A stretch of DNA of 10,510 bases from assembly GCA_030019105.1 (NCBI GenBank), contig JASEGY010000093.1, positions 1 to 10,510 of the forward strand, read 5' to 3'. The DNA is from a bacterium. GTDB lineage: Bacteria > UBA9089 > JASEGY01. A model generated the notes under the pieces. That model saw nothing but the letters and a program-made list of their open reading frames with translations. It ran no database searches and had not been told where the DNA came from. Below are positions 1 to 7,037 of the stretch, piece after piece (positions within the stretch are counted from its first letter, which is position 1; every line of letters begins with the position of its first letter). Position numbers and translations under genes: made by a program.

Positions 1-61
1 TCTGCAACTACAACACCCAATTTGGTCAAGCACTATTGGCCGAAACGATGAACAAGGCCTG
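1..61. repeat. Left arm of inverted repeat around small gene
   Basis: Two blocks here recur in reverse complement, in matching order, downstream of the small gene. Positions 1-13 match 757-769 exactly, and 36-61 match 695-720 at 24 of 26 bases, with a 19-base perfect core at 37-55 and 701-719. The spacer between blocks is 23 bases on the left and 37 on the right; the right spacer contains an extra small hairpin. The arm is cut by the window edge and may extend leftward. It could be the end of a small mobile element or a dispersed intergenic repeat. Confidence 0.6.
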
Positions 62-62
62 C

Positions 63-207
63 AAGCGTTCAGGCGTCAGGTATCAGCAGCCAGGTAAAAC
101 CAGGGAAGTCAGGCTATTAGCGAATATGACGATTCTGCTTGCTTCTCTACATAAGATACGCTAACCCTTTTAAAAGCCGACACCTGAAACCTGATACCCG
201 AACGCTT
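63..207. repeat. Imperfect inverted repeat with degenerate 7-base units
   Basis: Positions 63-86 and 184-207 pair as inverted repeats at 20 of 24 bases. Both arms are made of degenerate 7-base units related to caggtnt, which suggests decayed heptamer arrays facing each other rather than a functional stem. No gene is supported between them. A minus-strand reading frame crosses this stretch, but its sequence is largely a translation of repeats. Apart from these repeats and the promoter further on, nothing else is recognisable in the first 220 bases. Confidence 0.4.
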
Positions 208-221
208 ACGAAATATTTTTA

Positions 222-250
222 TTGACATAAAGAAAAATCTGTTGTAGTAT
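222..250 (+). promoter_or_regulatory. Probable sigma-70 promoter of the small gene
   Basis: A perfect -35 hexamer TTGACA lies at 222-227. It is followed by a 17-base spacer and a -10 candidate TAGTAT at 245-250 (4 of 6 consensus bases), with TG just before it. Transcription would begin near 257, giving a leader of about 135 bases. That leader would contain the 33-bp hairpin repeat and the whole heptamer array before the small gene starts at 393. The call rests on sequence match only. Confidence 0.55.
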
Positions 251-255
251 ATAGC

Positions 256-288
256 ATAGCGCGGCCTCCTGCCGCAACCAAACCAATT
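256..288. repeat. 33-bp hairpin repeat, copy 1
   Basis: This 33-base segment is identical to 10419-10451. Its core is a perfect hairpin: stem GCGGC (261-265), loop CTCCT (266-270), stem GCCGC (271-275). It ends in a near-palindrome ccaattttgg and is followed at once by a heptamer array, as is the other copy. On the plus strand, C265 plus the loop read CCTCCT, complementary to the AGGAGG ribosome binding site of the gene at 393. The family of the repeat is not recognised. Confidence 0.8.
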
Positions 289-290
289 TT

Positions 291-367
291 GGATTGCGGA
301 TTGCGGATTGCGGATTGCGGATTGCAGATTGCGGATTGCGGAATGAAGAATCCGAAATCCGAAATCG
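291..367. repeat. Heptamer tandem array (GGATTGC)
   Basis: Seven units of 7 bases run from 291 to 339. Six are exact GGATTGC and one is AGATTGC. Four degenerate units follow up to 367 (ggaatga, agaatcc, gaaatcc, gaaatcg). The array lies in the presumed leader of the small gene, between the hairpin repeat and the ribosome binding site. There are no unique spacers, so this is not CRISPR. Copy-number change by slippage is expected for such arrays. Confidence 0.9.
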
Positions 368-392
368 TTAAACAACCCTAAGGAGGTGCAAT

Positions 393-686
393 ATGAAAAC
401 GTTTATAGTCTTTTCGGGGACAAGTCCCGTACTCTTTCTAACTACTTACCCCAGTATCGAAGATGCAAGGGTCTTGACTAAACTGAAACAAAAGGGAATC
501 AATAAGTTTATTGCCTTTGAGGTCCCGGTTGACAGGGCTAAAGAAAGATACGGAGCCAGATTTGAGGCTATTAGTGAAGAATTAGAAGGGGTAGAAGACC
601 TCAGGGTCCTCGACTACAATGGCAATCATGCCTTCGCTTGCTTTCACTTTGACGAAATGGGTGAAGCCATTAAGTACGAATCGTGA
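393..686 (+). CDS. Small protein of unknown function (97 aa)
   Basis: I do not recognise this protein with certainty and assign no function. It looks like a real gene: ATG at 393 sits 6 bases after a perfect AGGAGG (381-386), and a good promoter lies upstream at 222-250. The protein starts MKTFIVFSGTSPVLFLTTYP and has a compact alternating hydrophobic and charged pattern typical of a small globular cytoplasmic protein. There is no signal peptide, membrane helix or cysteine pair pointing to secretion or metal binding. A GINKFIAFEVP segment is followed by an acidic helix and by LRVLDYNGNHAF, which suggests an alpha/beta fold. It is separated from the polysaccharide operon by repeats and is probably transcribed on its own. 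Inverted repeats on both sides raise the possibility that it is carried by a small mobile unit. Confidence 0.75.
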   Translation: MKTFIVFSGTSPVLFLTTYPSIEDARVLTKLKQKGINKFIAFEVPVDRAKERYGARFEAISEELEGVEDLRVLDYNGNHAFACFHFDEMGEAIKYES

Positions 687-694
687 TTTAAAAA

Positions 695-769
695 CAGGCA
701 TTGTTCATCGTTTCGGCCATTGTCTCAGTTTGAACTTAGCGCCCTTCGGGCGGACTTTGTAGTTGCAGA
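695..769. repeat. Right arm of inverted repeat around small gene
   Basis: This is the partner of the left arm: 695-720 pairs with 36-61 (24 of 26 bases) and 757-769 pairs with 1-13 (13 of 13). It begins 8 bases after the stop codon of the small gene. In RNA it could in principle pair with sequence upstream of the promoter only if transcription came from further left, so an ordinary terminator role is unlikely. Confidence 0.6.
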
Positions 770-811
770 GCTTGCTCTGCCTTAGCACAGAATAAGCAAA
801 GCAAGCTTTGC
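740..811. repeat. Cluster of three short hairpins
   Basis: Three perfect short stems follow one another: 740-744 with 748-752 (CGCCC/GGGCG, 3-base loop), 765-770 with 775-780 (GCAGAG/CTCTGC, 4-base loop) and 796-801 with 806-811 (GCAAAG/CTTTGC, 4-base loop). None is followed by a T-run, so they are not classical terminators, although they lie between two transcription units. The middle one overlaps the outer end of the inverted-repeat arm. Confidence 0.5.
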
Positions 812-876
812 CACTACCTTACGAAAAAAGAGATAGAGGAAATTCCAAATTCCTATACAATCGAGTTAAGAAAAAA

Positions 877-2346
877 ATGGAACGAAAGGAACTAAAAGAA
901 AAAGCAGTAACGAGCGTTCTATGGGTACTGCTATCAGAAGTATTGCAGCGGTTTCTTAACATTGGAGTAAGAGTTGTTCTTGCCCGGATACTTTTCCCCG
1001 ACCAGTTTGGTTTAATTGCCTCTGCTACGGTTGTCATAGGCAGCATAAAAACTTTCAGTAACCTGGGTATTCCGTATGCTATGGTTCAGAGAAAAGACCG
1101 GGTAGAGGATACCGGGTCGACGGCGCTTGTCCTGTTAAGTTTCATAGCAACATTTAACTATCTTTTGGCTTTCTTCCTGGCACCTTATACTGCTTTCTTT
1201 TTTAGGGATGAAAGAGTTGAGCTTATTCTCAAGGTTTTAGCCCTTAGTATTTTTTTCAACTCGGCGGCTATTGTTCCGGACGCATTTTTGGGCAGGGAGT
1301 TTAAGTATAAGATACGGTTTTATCTTGATGTAATCTGTAATATAGTTTCCGGATCAATCTCTATAGGCCTGGCTCTATTCCTTTCAGAAGAATACAGGGT
1401 GTGGGCCCTCGTTGGAGGGGCGATCTCGTATGATCTTACAAATGCTATACTTGTATGGAAATATATCCCTTATAAACTCCGCTTATTTTTTGATTGGCAG
1501 ATAGCCAGAGATTTATTTAATTATGGAAAGTATTTTATTGGTCTGAGCATAGTAATGTATCTGTACAGCAATATTGATAAATTCACCGTGGGGAGAATTC
1601 TCGGAATAACAGCCCTGGGTTATTACAGTTTTGCATATAATTTCACATATAAGATAGTAGGTATTGGTTTAACTGTATTTTCCGGGGTTCCCCTTGTGGT
1701 GTATTCAAAACTGCAAGATGATGTCTTATCGCTAAGGAAGGCTTATTTTCGAACATTGAAGTATGCCTCGTTGTTGTCGGCGCCATTGCTGTTAGGAGCT
1801 TTTATTATTGCCCCTGAGTTTATCGAGGTAGTGTTTGGTTCAAAATGGTTGCCCGCTGTAGTTCCGTTTCAGGTGCTCTGTATTTTTACCTGGATACGTT
1901 CTATAGATACGACCACAGGTGAACTCTATGCCGGCACAGGAAGGCCAAAGTTAAATCAAACTATGGGAATAATTAACTTATGTGGTGTAGCGGTTACTAT
2001 CTATCCTTTGGCTAAAGCTCTTGGTACCACGGGAGTTGCCTTGTCAGTAACTATAGGCCGATTGATCACTCTTTATTTTAACTTCTCAAAATGCGCGGAA
2101 GTGATCGAGTGTAAAATAACCGAACTCTTCAGGGTAGTTTTCCTTACAACTTCAGCTTCATTTGTTATGGTGGCAGGAGTATACCTGCTCAAAATAACTT
2201 TACTTCAAGGAGTGAGTATGCTTAATTTGCTTGCGATGATTTTAGGAGGCGCCGTCATCTTTCTGTCGGTTTTATTTTTTATCAACAAGGAACTCTTTTT
2301 TGAACTGAAAGAGTTGTTGCAGGTTAGATTTAAAAAAACGGCTTAG
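877..2346 (+). CDS. Polysaccharide flippase, Wzx/MOP family
   Basis: This is a 489-residue polytopic inner-membrane protein of the polysaccharide exporter (Wzx, MOP superfamily) type. Such proteins flip lipid-linked oligosaccharide units to the periplasmic face. Seen in the sequence are an amphipathic basic N-terminus, then VLWVLLSEVLQRFLNIGVRV and the family-typical ARILFPDQFGLIA segment, then many hydrophobic stretches to the C-terminus, consistent with about 12-14 helices. I chose ATG 877 because the protein lines up with the family from MERKEL onward. An in-frame TTG at 808 would add 23 residues encoded by the upstream hairpin region. The ribosome binding site is weak. It opens a run of seven same-strand genes, and the next start is 18 bases after its stop. 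A gene symbol such as wzx would be by function only. The substrate is unknown. Confidence 0.9.
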   Translation: MERKELKEKAVTSVLWVLLSEVLQRFLNIGVRVVLARILFPDQFGLIASATVVIGSIKTFSNLGIPYAMVQRKDRVEDTGSTALVLLSFIATFNYLLAFFLAPYTAFFFRDERVELILKVLALSIFFNSAAIVPDAFLGREFKYKIRFYLDVICNIVSGSISIGLALFLSEEYRVWALVGGAISYDLTNAILVWKYIPYKLRLFFDWQIARDLFNYGKYFIGLSIVMYLYSNIDKFTVGRILGITALGYYSFAYNFTYKIVGIGLTVFSGVPLVVYSKLQDDVLSLRKAYFRTLKYASLLSAPLLLGAFIIAPEFIEVVFGSKWLPAVVPFQVLCIFTWIRSIDTTTGELYAGTGRPKLNQTMGIINLCGVAVTIYPLAKALGTTGVALSVTIGRLITLYFNFSKCAEVIECKITELFRVVFLTTSASFVMVAGVYLLKITLLQGVSMLNLLAMILGGAVIFLSVLFFINKELFFELKELLQVRFKKTA

Positions 2347-2364
2347 CGAAAGGAACCGGCTTTA

Positions 2365-3267
2365 ATGGAAAAAAATTTGCCACCCCTTCCCCAATCTCCC
2401 TTGGTAACTGTAGCGATTCCTACTAAGAACAGGAGAGATTTGCTCAAGAGGTGTTTAGATGCCTTGTTAAAGCAATCCTACGCCAATTTTGAAATTGTGG
2501 TGGTTAATGATGGTTCTACTGACGACACAGATGAATTATTAGAAAAATATCCGGTAAGGGTGGTCAGGAATAGTCAAAGTTGGGGTCCCAGTATTGCCAG
2601 AAATCAGGGGACAGAGAAGGCAAAGGGAGATATTGTTTGTTACATCGACGATGATGCTCTTCCTGATGAGGATTGGCTGGCAGCTTTGGTGAGGAGGTTT
2701 TCTGAGGAGAAAGATATGGCTGGTGTCGGTGGGATGCTCTATGATTTAGATGGAGAAACGAAGACAAATCAATGTACTTCTCCTCCCCGATATTGGGTTG
2801 GGGATAGATTTACTGTTTTCTGGGGTGGCAACGCTGCCTTCAGGAAGGATGTTTTGGAAAAGATGAACGGCTTTGATGAATTCATGGAATTCGGATTTGA
2901 GGAAGTTGACCTGTGTGTTAGGCTTTCACTATCCGGATATAAGTTGGTCATCGAGCCCAAAGCCGTCGTATGGCATCCGGAAAGAACCGGCCAGGCTAAA
3001 GAGGAAAAACAGTGTTACTATACAGTGAGAAATGGGATGTATTATCGGTTAAAGAATTTTACCTCTATTAATGATACGATAACTATTCTGAAAGATGGCC
3101 TCAAAGAAAGCAGCATTTTCTCAAACCTATTTAAGTTCTTTCGGGGATATATTAGTTTTAAAACCCTCCGGTTACGACTTTATGCGGCTGTTGTGGGAAC
3201 TATAGTTGGTACTTTCTATGGCTTTAAAGCAAGAAGAAGGGTGTCGGGTGATGGTTCCCAAAAGTAA
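2365..3267 (+). CDS. Glycosyltransferase family 2 (GT-A fold)
   Basis: This 300-residue protein probably transfers a sugar from a nucleotide donor to the lipid-linked repeat unit on the cytoplasmic side of the inner membrane. Seen are the N-terminal nucleotide-binding part (VTVAIPTKNRRDLLKRCLDA, then VVVNDGSTDDT with ND at 48-49), the metal-binding acidic motif YIDDDALP (D95-D97), an acceptor-side GGNAAFRKDVL segment (154-164), and EEVDLCVRLSLSGYKL (179-194), whose acidic residues match the usual catalytic-base position. The C-terminal 40 residues are basic and hydrophobic (RLYAAVVGTIVGTFYGFKAR), suggesting a membrane-associated tail. An AAAGGA lies 10 bases before the ATG. Its end overlaps the next gene by 17 bases. 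Donor and linkage cannot be told from sequence. Confidence 0.93.
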   Translation: MEKNLPPLPQSPLVTVAIPTKNRRDLLKRCLDALLKQSYANFEIVVVNDGSTDDTDELLEKYPVRVVRNSQSWGPSIARNQGTEKAKGDIVCYIDDDALPDEDWLAALVRRFSEEKDMAGVGGMLYDLDGETKTNQCTSPPRYWVGDRFTVFWGGNAAFRKDVLEKMNGFDEFMEFGFEEVDLCVRLSLSGYKLVIEPKAVVWHPERTGQAKEEKQCYYTVRNGMYYRLKNFTSINDTITILKDGLKESSIFSNLFKFFRGYISFKTLRLRLYAAVVGTIVGTFYGFKARRRVSGDGSQK

Positions 3268-4210
3268 AACAGTAATTATTTTTCGCTACGACGATTATCA
3301 TGCGGATAGAGAAGGGATAGATGCCACCAAGAGTCAAATCGAATATCGAATACTGGATATCTTTACAAAATATAAAGTTCCCCTTACCATAGGAATTGTG
3401 CCTAATGTTACCAAGAAAGAATATTGGGAGACAGGTGATACTGGGTTTTTGCTTCTTTCAGAAGATAAGCAGAAATTTGATGCCTTGAGAATCGGGATTG
3501 AAAATAATATAGTAGAAGCGGCCCTGCATGGTTTTACCCATCAAATAGTAGAAATCGATGGCAAGATTTCTGAATTTAAGGGATTGGATTATCCTGAACA
3601 GTTTAGAAAGATAGCCCAGGGAAGGCAGCTCTTAGAAAAGTGGTTTAATATTCAGGTGGCAACATTTATTCCACCATGTAATAGGTGTGACAGTTTAACC
3701 ATAAAGGCCCTGGAAGAAAACAATTTCGTGGTTCTTTCCAACGCCCTATACGGTCCTGTGGTTAACTCAACAGTGAAATATTTGCCGACCGTTTCTTCCT
3801 TGCCCTGGATTTATGAGTCTTTGAGGCTGGCAGAGAAGGCGGTTGGGGGAACAAAATTTATTGTTTGCATGTTCCACCATTATGACTTGGTTGAAAGCAG
3901 GAGTCCAAATCCTTGTAAGATGAGTCTGGAGTCCCTGGAAAAGACCGTTTCGGATTGTGCTCAGAATCCCAATATTGAATTAATGACGCTGGGTAAGGCA
4001 GCTACCACTTACAGTTCTGACCTGGATAGTGAGCAGTATGCAGAGGCGGTAAAATATTTTCAACAGAGCTATCCATACCGGGGCAAGAAATTCTGGGGGA
4101 GGGTAGTAGAGCACTATTTCCCGGATGTAGTCTACTATCCCAAAAGTTATTATCTAAGAAAGAACAAAATCTTGAAGTGGATTTCAACAGCCGCCCAGTG
4201 GTGGCCATAA
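3251..4210 (+). CDS. Polysaccharide deacetylase-fold protein (DUF2334-like)
   Basis: This is a 319-residue protein with the layout of the NodB/CE4-like deacetylase superfamily, closest by eye to the DUF2334 branch. Seen are an N-terminal strand ending in FRYDDYH (D14, D15: catalytic and metal Asp positions), LHGFTHQ with the H-x3-H metal pair H93 and H97, FIPPCN (139-144) where family members carry motif 3, and a late FHHYD (H209, H210) at the position of the C-terminal histidine motif. Family knowledge suggests a metal-dependent removal of an acyl group from a sugar; the actual substrate is unknown. There is no signal peptide, so it may act on cytoplasmic lipid-linked sugars. I chose ATG 3251, preceded by AGAAGGG. 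An in-frame upstream start near 3206 would increase the overlap with the previous gene to about 60 bases. Confidence 0.8.
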   Translation: MVPKSKTVIIFRYDDYHADREGIDATKSQIEYRILDIFTKYKVPLTIGIVPNVTKKEYWETGDTGFLLLSEDKQKFDALRIGIENNIVEAALHGFTHQIVEIDGKISEFKGLDYPEQFRKIAQGRQLLEKWFNIQVATFIPPCNRCDSLTIKALEENNFVVLSNALYGPVVNSTVKYLPTVSSLPWIYESLRLAEKAVGGTKFIVCMFHHYDLVESRSPNPCKMSLESLEKTVSDCAQNPNIELMTLGKAATTYSSDLDSEQYAEAVKYFQQSYPYRGKKFWGRVVEHYFPDVVYYPKSYYLRKNKILKWISTAAQWWP

Positions 4211-4237
4211 ACCCTTACTCTAAAGAAAGGAAACGAA

Positions 4238-5422
4238 GTGAAAATTCTGTGGATTTGTCCAACATGGCCTTATCCTCCCACCATAGGGTCTAAAGTAAGA
4301 GTAATGAACTTGCTCAAGCCTTTGTCAGAGAGGCATGATATCACCTTATTATCCTTCATAAATCCATCGGAGGACGATAGTAATATTGACGTTTTGAAAG
4401 GACTTTGCCGGGTTAGGACAATTCCATTCACTAATAATCCGGAAAATTACAGCCTGCTTAATTTGTTACCTTATGGTGTTTTTGGATATACTTGCCAGGA
4501 AATGTCCCGGGCAATTGACGAAGAAATATCCTGTGACGACTACCAGGTGATGATTTTCGAACACCTTTCCATGGCTCAATATTTACCTCATTCTTTTCCC
4601 GGCCTTAAGGTATTGAGTCTTTACGATGTCGAAAGTGACCAGTACCGGAGTCTTTCGAAAAACAAAAAAGGTATCAAAAAGAGGATTTGGACGTATTTAG
4701 AATTCTTAAAGCTTCGACATTATGAAACCACGGTAGTCGATCAATTTGACCTCTGCCTAACTGTCTCTAAGGAGGACCAGGATTTTTTCCAGAAAAACAC
4801 AAAAGGGGTTTTTGTGGAAATTCCTATGGGTATGGACACTTCTGAATACTCTCCACCTTCAAAAACGTTGAGTAATAGCAAGCACGTATCTTTTTTAGGG
4901 GCTTTGGATTATGGGGCAAACATTGAAGCTGTTTTGTACTTTTATGAAGAAGTGTTCCCAAAAGTTCAGGAAGAAATCCCTGGTTGCCTTTTTCAAATAA
5001 TCGGGCGACGTCCACCTCTTGAAATTCAAAAATTAGCAGAAAACCCTCAAGTGATAGTTACGGGGACGGTTGAAGACATAAGACCCTATTTAGAAAAAAC
5101 TTCTGTGTTTGTCTCTCCAATATGGGCCGGAGCCGGGAGCAAAACAAAGATTATCACCGCCATGGCTTCGGGCTTACCAATAGTTTCAACCACGAAAGGA
5201 CTGGAAGGGGTTAAATGTACTCCAGGTGCCGACGTATTAGTTGCAGATAATGCGGACGAATTTGCCCGGACAGTGATCACCCTTTTACATGACGAATCCT
5301 TGAGGTCCCAAGTGGCGGCTTTAGCTAGAAAATCAGCCATCAAGAATTATGACATGAAAGTGGTTGCAGATAGATTTGAAAGTTTCATGAGGGAAAGAAT
5401 ATTGCAACTGCCCGGCCACTAA
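4238..5422 (+). CDS. Glycosyltransferase, GT4-like (GT-B fold)
   Basis: This 394-residue protein has two Rossmann-like halves. The N-terminal half starts KILWICPTWPYPPTIGSKVR, a form common in GT4 enzymes that act on exopolysaccharide or lipid-linked sugars. The C-terminal half carries VSFLGALDYGANIEAV (218-232), FQIIGRRP (252-259), VTGTVEDIRPYLEKTSVFVSP (274-294) and AGAGSKTKIITAMASGLPIV (297-316), which matches the donor-binding region. The Glu normally seen before AMA in that segment is replaced here by Thr307. The start is GTG at 4238 behind AAAGAAAGG. The gap to the previous gene is 27 bases and to the next 29. It is likely cytoplasmic and peripheral to the membrane. Donor and acceptor cannot be predicted. 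Confidence 0.9.
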   Translation: MKILWICPTWPYPPTIGSKVRVMNLLKPLSERHDITLLSFINPSEDDSNIDVLKGLCRVRTIPFTNNPENYSLLNLLPYGVFGYTCQEMSRAIDEEISCDDYQVMIFEHLSMAQYLPHSFPGLKVLSLYDVESDQYRSLSKNKKGIKKRIWTYLEFLKLRHYETTVVDQFDLCLTVSKEDQDFFQKNTKGVFVEIPMGMDTSEYSPPSKTLSNSKHVSFLGALDYGANIEAVLYFYEEVFPKVQEEIPGCLFQIIGRRPPLEIQKLAENPQVIVTGTVEDIRPYLEKTSVFVSPIWAGAGSKTKIITAMASGLPIVSTTKGLEGVKCTPGADVLVADNADEFARTVITLLHDESLRSQVAALARKSAIKNYDMKVVADRFESFMRERILQLPGH

Positions 5423-5451
5423 GCGCCTATCCCAAAAAGGAGAATAGTTTT

Positions 5452-5883
5452 ATGAGTAAGGAGTGTAATAAAGAAATAAGAGAAATAAAGGATGATTCAA
5501 TATTAATTGCCTTGATACTGTACCATGATTTCAAAAAAGATGGCATTGAATTCTTTACTCCAAATGAATTCTCACAGCAACTTGCCTATATGAATCGTCC
5601 GGCAGGGTACAAAATCCCCCCACATCTACATAATAAGCTCCCAAGGGAGGTTGCCTATACGCAGGAAGTTCTTTTTATAAAAAGTGGAAAAGTGAAAATA
5701 GACTTTTATACCCGCAATAGAAAATATTTGGAGAGTGCAATTCTTAAAGCAGGAGATGTGATATTGCTTGCTTCCGGTGGGCATGGATTTACAATGCTTG
5801 AGCCAACTGAAATGATTGAGGTCAAACAAGGGCCTTATGGTGAAGAGAACGACAAAACAAGATTCGAGGGGATTACAGAATGA
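5452..5883 (+). CDS. Cupin-fold protein of sugar-biosynthesis cluster
   Basis: This 143-residue single-domain protein has the two cupin motifs. Motif 1 is PPHLHN (H58, H60) followed by E72 and G79 in QEVLFIKSGKVKIDFY. Motif 2 is GDVILLASGGHGF (G101 to H111). The three His and the Glu could form a metal site. Small cupins of this sort occur in polysaccharide clusters, and some relatives are sugar epimerases or isomerases (WxcM/FdtA group). I cannot decide between an enzyme and a binding protein. The ribosome binding site AAGGAG precedes the ATG. The stop codon overlaps the start of the aminotransferase gene as ATGA, so the two are probably translationally coupled and may act on the same sugar nucleotide. 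Confidence 0.8.
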   Translation: MSKECNKEIREIKDDSILIALILYHDFKKDGIEFFTPNEFSQQLAYMNRPAGYKIPPHLHNKLPREVAYTQEVLFIKSGKVKIDFYTRNRKYLESAILKAGDVILLASGGHGFTMLEPTEMIEVKQGPYGEENDKTRFEGITE

Positions 5884-7022
5884 CAAATAGGGATAAAAAA
5901 TTCATTCCTGTATGTGAGCCAACGCTTTTGGGAAATGAGCAGACTTATGTTGCAGAAGCCATGGAAACAGGTTGGATTTCTTCAGCAGGTAAGTTTATTC
6001 CTGCTTTTGAGGAAGCCTTTGCTGCTTATTGTGGTGTAAAGTATGGAGTAGCTGTATGTAATGGTACAGATGCTATACATCTTGCCTTAGTTGCATTGGG
6101 GATAGGGCCGGGGGATGAGGTGATTATTCCGGATTTTACCATGATTGCCTCGGCCTTTACGGTTTGTTACACAGGGGCTAAACCAGTGTTCGTAGATGCC
6201 GAGCCGTATACCTGGAATATTGACCCGGCACGGATTAAAGAAAAGGTCACCAGCCAAACGAAGGCGATCATGCCTGTACATATTTATGGTCATCCTTGTG
6301 AGATGGAATCGATTCTGGAAATTGCTTCAAAATATGGTTTATTTGTGATAGAAGATGCCGCTGAAGCGCACGGGGCTGAATATAAAGGTAAGAAGGCGGG
6401 TGACTTTGGTGATATTAGTGCTTTTAGCTTTTTTGCTAACAAGAATATCACCACGGGTGAAGGAGGGATGGTAGTAACAAACAATAAAGAACTTTACAAC
6501 AGGGCCAGATACTATAAAAACCTCTGTTTTCCACTTGATGCCCCCCGGACATACTTACATGAAAATATCGGTTTCAACTATCGTATGTCCAATCTCCATG
6601 CTGCCGTTGGTCTGGCTCAGGTGGAAAAAGCCGATGAATACAGGGCAATGAGAATTCGCAGCGCCCACCTTTATCGGAAATATTTGTGTAATGTTTCAGG
6701 TATAACATTACAGCCAGAATTACCTGGTTGTCTGAATGTTTATTGGATGAACGGCGTCTTAGTAACCCCTGGGGTTTATAGGCATACCCGTGATGAACTC
6801 GTTGCTTATCTCAAAACACAAGGCATTGATACACGCAACTTTTTCATAGGCATGCATCGCCAACCTTCCCTTAAAAAATTTGGTTGCAATATGGAGGGGG
6901 ATTATCCTGTTTCAGACAATTTGGCAACAAACGGTTTCTATCTACCGTCAGCCAGCCACCTTACATCGGATCAAATCAGGTTTATATCTGAACAAATAAT
7001 TGAGTTCAAAAAGAAGAAATAG
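5880..7022 (+). CDS. per: DegT/DnrJ aminotransferase, probable GDP-perosamine synthase
   Basis: This 380-residue PLP-dependent sugar aminotransferase (DegT/DnrJ/EryC1/StrS family) probably aminates GDP-4-keto-6-deoxymannose with glutamate to give GDP-perosamine. Seen are GWISSAGKFI (31-40), NGTDAIHLAL (61-70), DEVIIPDFTMIA, PVHIYGHPCEME (132-143), IEDAAEAHGA with PLP-ring D159, and FSFFANKNITTGEGGMVVTN with the catalytic K188. The WISS-x-GK and HxYGHPC-xME segments and the length agree closely with RfbE/Per enzymes as I remember them. The neighbouring gmd gene supplies exactly the needed substrate. The start overlaps the cupin stop (ATGA), and the gap to gmd is 15 bases. The family call is very secure. 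The substrate rests on motifs plus context; a 4-amino sugar on a different nucleotide is the main alternative. Confidence 0.85.
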   Translation: MTNRDKKFIPVCEPTLLGNEQTYVAEAMETGWISSAGKFIPAFEEAFAAYCGVKYGVAVCNGTDAIHLALVALGIGPGDEVIIPDFTMIASAFTVCYTGAKPVFVDAEPYTWNIDPARIKEKVTSQTKAIMPVHIYGHPCEMESILEIASKYGLFVIEDAAEAHGAEYKGKKAGDFGDISAFSFFANKNITTGEGGMVVTNNKELYNRARYYKNLCFPLDAPRTYLHENIGFNYRMSNLHAAVGLAQVEKADEYRAMRIRSAHLYRKYLCNVSGITLQPELPGCLNVYWMNGVLVTPGVYRHTRDELVAYLKTQGIDTRNFFIGMHRQPSLKKFGCNMEGDYPVSDNLATNGFYLPSASHLTSDQIRFISEQIIEFKKKK

Positions 7023-7037
7023 AGGAGGATAAAGGTA

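Noticed and set aside
291..367. Tandem repeats as a CRISPR array
   Set aside because: Units are 7 bases, directly adjacent, and have no unique spacers; no cas genes are present. The same applies to 10457-10510.
109..375. Minus-strand reading frame of 88 residues
   Set aside because: Much of it is a translation of the GGATTGC array and of degenerate heptamers, and the repeat-derived peptide (IRNPQSAI-type) is a common artefact.
808..876. Longer flippase starting at TTG 808
   Set aside because: The extra 23 residues come from the hairpin region, are not hydrophobic or family-like, and no ribosome binding site precedes the TTG.
690..876. Promoter for the seven-gene operon
   Set aside because: I looked for -35 and -10 pairs with 16-18 base spacing, but only weak matches such as TTGCCA with agatag were found. 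The operon promoter cannot be placed.
2564..2960. Minus-strand frames within the GT2 gene, and similar ones in the other operon genes
   Set aside because: They lie opposite well-supported coding sequence and have no start signals or family features.
3206..3250. Longer start for the deacetylase-like protein
   Set aside because: It would need a non-ATG start inside the GT2 coding region. The ATG at 3251 has a suitable AGAAGGG upstream and gives the family-like N-terminus.
5425..5437. 13-base sequence gcctatcccaaaa repeated in reverse complement at 8109-8121
   Set aside because: A 13-base match somewhere between both strands of a 10-kb window is expected by chance, and nothing around it is shared.
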